Assembly: GCF_900182565.1 (NCBI RefSeq) | Contig: NZ_FXTI01000021.1 | Location: 1 to 8,306, forward strand | Length of the DNA stretch: 8,306 nucleotides | Direction of reading: 5' to 3' | DNA from: Melghirimyces algeriensis | GTDB taxonomy: Bacteria; Bacillota; Bacilli; Thermoactinomycetales; DSM-45169 | Shown: one piece after another, positions 5,627 to 8,306 of the stretch | Position numbering within the stretch: the stretch's first letter is position 1 | Layout of the letters: every line of letters starts with the position of its first letter | Program-made: the position numbers and the translations under genes | Notes under the pieces: model-generated | The model's database searches: none | Seen by the model: only the letters and a program-made list of their open reading frames with translations | Told to the model about the DNA's origin: nothing

Positions 5627-5890
5627 ATGCAGAAAAAACTATTCGCTATGATTTCGTGTTTATTGTTTATAGCAGGGGGAATGTCCTGCATATCTGTATA
5701 TATTCCGAATATTGAAGTTCCTGTATATGTAGTCATTTGGACGCCTGTAATCGGTTTGTTATTTGGAGTTATGAGTCTGGCAAGAAAAGAGAATGGCAGG
5801 TTGATGAAGGTTGGTTTATGGGGAAATGCATCTTTAATCGTTCTCTTTTGGCTTCTCGTTTATGTACCGCCAGCACTTTTTGCCCCTTGA
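5627..5890 (+). CDS. small membrane protein with duplicated 3' end
   Basis: The 87-residue protein has three hydrophobic segments at about 5-23 (LFAMISCLLFIAGGMSCISV), 32-52 (VYVVIWTPVIGLLFGVMSLA) and 63-83 (LWGNASLIVLFWLLVYVPPA), with a charged loop KENGRLMK between the last two. ATG 5627 is chosen because GGTGAT (5614-5619) precedes it and MQKK gives a natural N-terminus; ATG 5612 in frame is possible. The last ten residues (VYVPPALFAP) and the stop are encoded by copy 2 of the 30-bp repeat, so the C-terminus may have been replaced or may be the source of the repeat. A terminator follows. No function is recognised. Confidence 0.65.
   Translation: MQKKLFAMISCLLFIAGGMSCISVYIPNIEVPVYVVIWTPVIGLLFGVMSLARKENGRLMKVGLWGNASLIVLFWLLVYVPPALFAP
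5859..5888 (+). repeat. 30-bp exact direct repeat, copy 2
   Basis: Identical to 4396-4425, 1,463 bp downstream of it, in the same orientation. Here it forms the 3' end of the small membrane protein gene and is followed by GATCCC instead of AATTG. Confidence 0.95.
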
Positions 5891-5940
5891 TCCCATGTTT
5901 TGCAGGAAAGAAATAGGATTCTGTTATAGATTTAGAAAAG

Positions 5941-5970
5941 AAGACGATGCCAAAAAGGCTCGTCTTTTTT
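5941..5970 (+). terminator. Rho-independent terminator
   Basis: AAGACGA (5941-5947) pairs with TCGTCTT (5960-5966), extended inward by GCC/GGC around an AAAAA loop with one bulged T (5948), and is followed by a T run to 5970. It closes the two-gene membrane protein unit. Confidence 0.85.
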
Positions 5971-6046
5971 GTCTTGTCCATTTCATGGTACAAACACAAG
6001 GCTGAATAACATACAGTAAGGTTCGAAGTTAAAGGGGGTACAACGA

Positions 6047-6238
6047 TTGGGGAAGAAACGATTGGAGATCCTGTTACTCCCCGGAACAGATGATTTAAAT
6101 GAAATGATTATTGATCCTCTTGTTCGCCATGTAAACAGAAAAATGGGCAGAGAGGTATTAAAGATAAAGCCCTCCATTGAAATGGACAAAACCATATCTA
6201 CTGGGTGCAACGACCACCTGAACTCCAGACGTGCTTAA
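6047..6238 (+). CDS. small protein upstream of serine recombinase
   Basis: The 63-residue product starts at TTG 6047, eight bases after AAAGGGGG (6031-6038). It reads GKKRLEILLLPGTDDLNE and continues with NRKMGREVLKIKPSIEMDK. It is basic and mixed alpha/beta by eye, with no membrane segment. I recognise no family. It ends 36 bp before the preferred start of the recombinase and is probably in the same transcript. Position suggests an accessory or regulatory role for the recombinase, but nothing in its sequence shows this. It may also be a remnant of a longer gene. Confidence 0.55.
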   Translation: MGKKRLEILLLPGTDDLNEMIIDPLVRHVNRKMGREVLKIKPSIEMDKTISTGCNDHLNSRRA

Positions 6239-6274
6239 CTCCTTTCTGAAATGGAACAACCGGGAGGGGGTTTT

Positions 6275-7801
6275 TTGTCCAACCAGCAATTATGTGCCGT
6301 TTATGCACGGGTATCATTGGACCGACAGGCTGAATCCGTGGAACATCAAGTCACTCTATTAAGGGAGTTGGCTCGGTCAAGAAATATAGGGAGGATTCCG
6401 GATGCGTTCGTATATCAGGATACCGGGATTTCCGCCACCAAGCACTCTCTTTGGACCCGGCCAGCCATGAATCGATTAATAAAAGACGCGGATGAAGGGA
6501 AGTTTCAGGTTGTACTGTTTAAGGGGATTTCCCGGTTTGCACGTTCCACTCAGGAGGCACTCGATGCGTTGGATCGGCTTCGTTCAAAGGGATTGCGAGT
6601 GATCAGCTATGAAGAAAACTACGATTCAGCCAAAGACAGCGGCAATTTTACCTTTACCATTCATTCCGCAGTGGCTGAATATGAAGCAGAAAAAACGGCG
6701 ATCCGTGTTCGACTGGGAAACAAGGAGAAAGCCAGGCAGGGTTTATGGACAGGAATCCCTCCATTTGGTTACAAGCTGAAAGACCGTCGTTTAGTCATCG
6801 ATCAAGAGGAAGCTGAAGTGGTCAGGAAAATATTTGATCTGTATGTCCATGAGGGATACGGTACGTTTAGGATTGCACAAATGTTAAACGAGCAAGGTTG
6901 TTATCCAAGGTCGGGAAAGAGATGGTCCAGGACCACCATCGGTTATGTATTGAAGAGAGAGGCATACAAGGGATGGGTTGTTTACAACAGGAAAACGCAA
7001 AAACGCGTCCGTGATTATGACAGTCCTATTCAAGGGAAGAAGAAATGGATTCGACAATTAAATCCACCGGAAGAGTGGGTCATCGTAAAAGATTCACACC
7101 AGCCGATCATCGATGAATCAACGTTTGAACATGCCCAAGAAATTCTAAATCGTAGAAAAGTGAAGGAAACAGCACCCAATGTGCAACATCCACTGACAGG
7201 AATCCTTTTCTGCAAGAAATGCGGTGAAGGCATGGTTTGTCAGAAGCGTTCTTATAAAGACAAGCAATATCGGTACTACATTTGTAAGACATATCATAAA
7301 TACGGACGTTCCTATTGTGATCAAGCAAATATCAATGCGGATGATTTGGAATGTGGAATCGCTGAAAAACTGGAACAATGTATTCAAGATCAATACGATC
7401 CTCTGAAAATACAGCAATATGTAGTGTATTCATCATTTGATGCAAAAAGGCTGGAGAAAAAGCTGAAGGAGATGAATGATAAAATTGGGAAACTGAACAA
7501 AGACAATGCGGATCTGTATTTTGAACGGGAAAACATGAATGAAGAACAATACCGCTATCTCACGCAACGCATACGGGAAGAAATGGATAATCTATTGAAA
7601 AAGAAAAGAACCCTGGAAACGGAAAGGGATTTGGCTCAAAATGATGAAGCAGCCAATAAAGAAATACTGACCCATATGGAAGACTTTTTCATCATGGATC
7701 GCTCCAAAACCCATGAGTTTCGGCGATTTCTTCACTATTTCATTGATCGAATTGAGATTGAAGACAATAAGACCTATGTCCAAACCGCTTTTTCTTTTTA
7801 G
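6275..7801 (+). CDS. large serine recombinase (site-specific integrase)
   Basis: This complete 508-residue enzyme is predicted to join and exchange two short DNA sites by a serine-linked intermediate, as in phage or conjugative-element integrases. Residues 6-150 are the resolvase-type catalytic domain: AVYARVS puts the nucleophile at S14, with the conserved GISRFARST and EYEAEKTAIRVR further on. Residues 165-290 are the recombinase DNA-binding domain (PPFGYKLKDR, EGYGTFRIAQMLNEQG). C313, C316, C337 and C348 form the zinc ribbon (CKKC...YICKTYH...YC). Residues about 389-452 are a coiled coil (AKRLEKKLKEMNDKIGKLNK), which controls synapsis in this family. TTG 6275 is preferred, since GGGAGGGGG (6262-6270) lies just before it; ATG 6251 in frame has no ribosome binding site. 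No cargo genes or attachment sites are obvious. Confidence 0.93.
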   Translation: MSNQQLCAVYARVSLDRQAESVEHQVTLLRELARSRNIGRIPDAFVYQDTGISATKHSLWTRPAMNRLIKDADEGKFQVVLFKGISRFARSTQEALDALDRLRSKGLRVISYEENYDSAKDSGNFTFTIHSAVAEYEAEKTAIRVRLGNKEKARQGLWTGIPPFGYKLKDRRLVIDQEEAEVVRKIFDLYVHEGYGTFRIAQMLNEQGCYPRSGKRWSRTTIGYVLKREAYKGWVVYNRKTQKRVRDYDSPIQGKKKWIRQLNPPEEWVIVKDSHQPIIDESTFEHAQEILNRRKVKETAPNVQHPLTGILFCKKCGEGMVCQKRSYKDKQYRYYICKTYHKYGRSYCDQANINADDLECGIAEKLEQCIQDQYDPLKIQQYVVYSSFDAKRLEKKLKEMNDKIGKLNKDNADLYFERENMNEEQYRYLTQRIREEMDNLLKKKRTLETERDLAQNDEAANKEILTHMEDFFIMDRSKTHEFRRFLHYFIDRIEIEDNKTYVQTAFSF

Positions 7802-7893
7802 GGTTTGGGTAACGTAAAATTCGTTGATATAGTCAATCATGGCTTTAATCTACACATTGTGAAGTGAGACTTATATCTTTGCGAGCGAGAAAA

Positions 7894-7914
7894 CCCCTAG
7901 CTTTAGCTATGGGG
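7894..7914 (+). repeat. IS left-end hairpin with extrahelical T
   Basis: CCCCTAGC (7894-7901), loop TTTA (7902-7905), GCTA (7906-7909), unpaired T (7910), GGGG (7911-7914). This has the same geometry as the right-end hairpin at 367-387, with the bulged T in the same place. It is the expected TnpA binding site. A 7-base direct repeat GCGAGCG flanks it (7881-7887 and 7921-7927). Confidence 0.75.
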
Positions 7915-7926
7915 ATGAGAGCGAGC

Positions 7927-7971
7927 GTCAGGCGAGGGAGGGGTGTTTTTTACCCCTCTCGCAAGCCTGAC
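7927..7971 (+). terminator. strong stem-loop before tnpA
   Basis: GTCAGGC (7927-7933) pairs with GCCTGAC (7965-7971), and inside it GAGGGAGGGGT pairs with ACCCCTCTCGC across a T-rich loop, with a small bulge of CAA type. A pyrimidine and T-rich tract follows. In IS200 a stem-loop at this position blocks outside transcription from entering tnpA, and the same role is likely here. It could also be part of the left-end structure. Confidence 0.65.
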
Positions 7972-8053
7972 CCTCTTTTCTCTCTTTTTTTGCACCTGTT
8001 TAATTAGATATATTGAATCTATATAATATTCGTTGTAAAATTGGCAATAGGTG

Positions 8054-8306
8054 ATGAATTTGAGAACGGTTCAAAGTAATCGAAATGTCGTGTACGACTG
8101 CAAGTATCATGTAGTTTTTTGTCCCAAGTATCGACGAAAAGTGCTGGTTTCGCCTGTAAATGATCGGCTGAAAGAGCTGTTCGCAGAAAAAGCAAGAGAG
8201 TTGGAAGTTATGATTTCCAGTATGGAAATCATGCCCGATCATGTGCATTTACTCATACAATGTGATCCGCAGTTTGGGATACACAGGGCAGTTAAACATC
8301 TCAAAG
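8054..8306 (+). CDS. tnpA: TnpA, Y1 (HUH) transposase, N-terminal part
   Basis: 84 residues are visible before the window ends. The text is typical of IS200 transposases: VYDCKYHVVFCPKYRRKVL, then IMPDHVHLLIQCDP with the HUH metal-binding pair H63 and H65. The catalytic tyrosine (near residue 125 in the family) lies beyond the window. TnpA moves the element as single-stranded DNA, using the hairpin ends. The start is uncertain: a TAG at 8048 opens the frame, and GTG 8051, ATG 8054 or TTG 8060 are possible. AGGTGAT (8049-8055) overlaps the first two and is well placed only for TTG 8060, so weak or hidden initiation is likely, as known for IS200. Confidence 0.95.
   Translation, partial: MNLRTVQSNRNVVYDCKYHVVFCPKYRRKVLVSPVNDRLKELFAEKARELEVMISSMEIMPDHVHLLIQCDPQFGIHRAVKHLK

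Larger units (their letters stand above)
7875..8306 (+). mobile_element. IS200/IS605-type element, left part only
   Basis: A left-end hairpin (7894-7914), a strong stem-loop (7927-7971) and the 5' part of tnpA (from 8054) follow each other in the usual IS200/IS605 order. The boundary at 7875 is inferred: TTAT (7871-7874) lies 19 bases before the hairpin, where the family places the target tetranucleotide, and AAAA before the hairpin could act as its guide. The element runs off the window. Its insertion point is about 73 bp after the recombinase stop. Confidence 0.8.

Noticed and set aside
7030..7417. Several minus-strand open frames within the recombinase gene.
   Set aside because: They overlap conserved zinc-ribbon and DNA-binding codons of the recombinase and have no support of their own.
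8000..8248. Minus-strand open frame of 82 codons across tnpA.
   Set aside because: It is the antisense shadow of a clearly recognised tnpA; no ribosome binding site or family resemblance.
1..8306. CRISPR array, tRNA, rRNA, origin or phage structural genes.
   Set aside because: No regularly spaced repeats, cloverleaf patterns, rRNA motifs or recognisable phage proteins were seen.

Overview
The window looks like chromosomal DNA of a Gram-positive, low-to-moderate GC Bacillota, most likely of the order Bacillales. Three things suggest this: strong AGGAGG-type ribosome binding sites before nearly every gene, an AadK-like aminoglycoside 6-adenylyltransferase, and a short Bacillus-type flavodoxin under a textbook 7-1-7 Fur box. 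The genus cannot be fixed from the sequence.

Layout. 1-395 is the tail of an IS200/IS605-type element: the C-terminal part of the RNA-guided nuclease TnpB, the right-end hairpin and a TCAA end. It has landed in the 3' end of a minus-strand gene of unknown function (376-897), whose last codons and stop now come from the element. 1160-2026 is aadK/ant(6), closed by a strong terminator. 2163-3231 is an iron-regulated unit: a Fur-controlled promoter, flavodoxin, and an overlapping unknown gene. 3253-3926 holds a 15-codon leader-like ORF, a 61-residue protein, a 20-bp dyad and a HicB-type antitoxin with no recognisable HicA. 4110-4427 is a broken DEDDh exonuclease. 4513-5340 (minus strand) encodes an unknown protein with an Ig-like N-terminal part. 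5482-5890 encodes two small membrane proteins followed by a terminator. 6047-7801 encodes a 63-residue unknown protein and a complete large serine recombinase. From about 7875 a second IS200/IS605-type element begins with its left-end hairpin, a strong stem-loop and the 5' part of tnpA.

How it fits together. This is an accessory, recombination-prone segment: two single-strand-transposing IS elements in the same orientation bracket about 7.5 kb carrying a resistance gene, a site-specific recombinase, an orphan HicB and several short unknown genes. The most unusual direct observation is an exact 30-bp direct repeat (4396-4425 and 5859-5888). It coincides with the frameshift in the exonuclease at its Exo II aspartate and also supplies the C-terminus of a small membrane protein. 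No single complete, clearly new system is evident. The best candidates for follow-up are the HicB locus without HicA, the Fur-driven flavodoxin plus unknown protein pair, and the recombinase with its short upstream partner.
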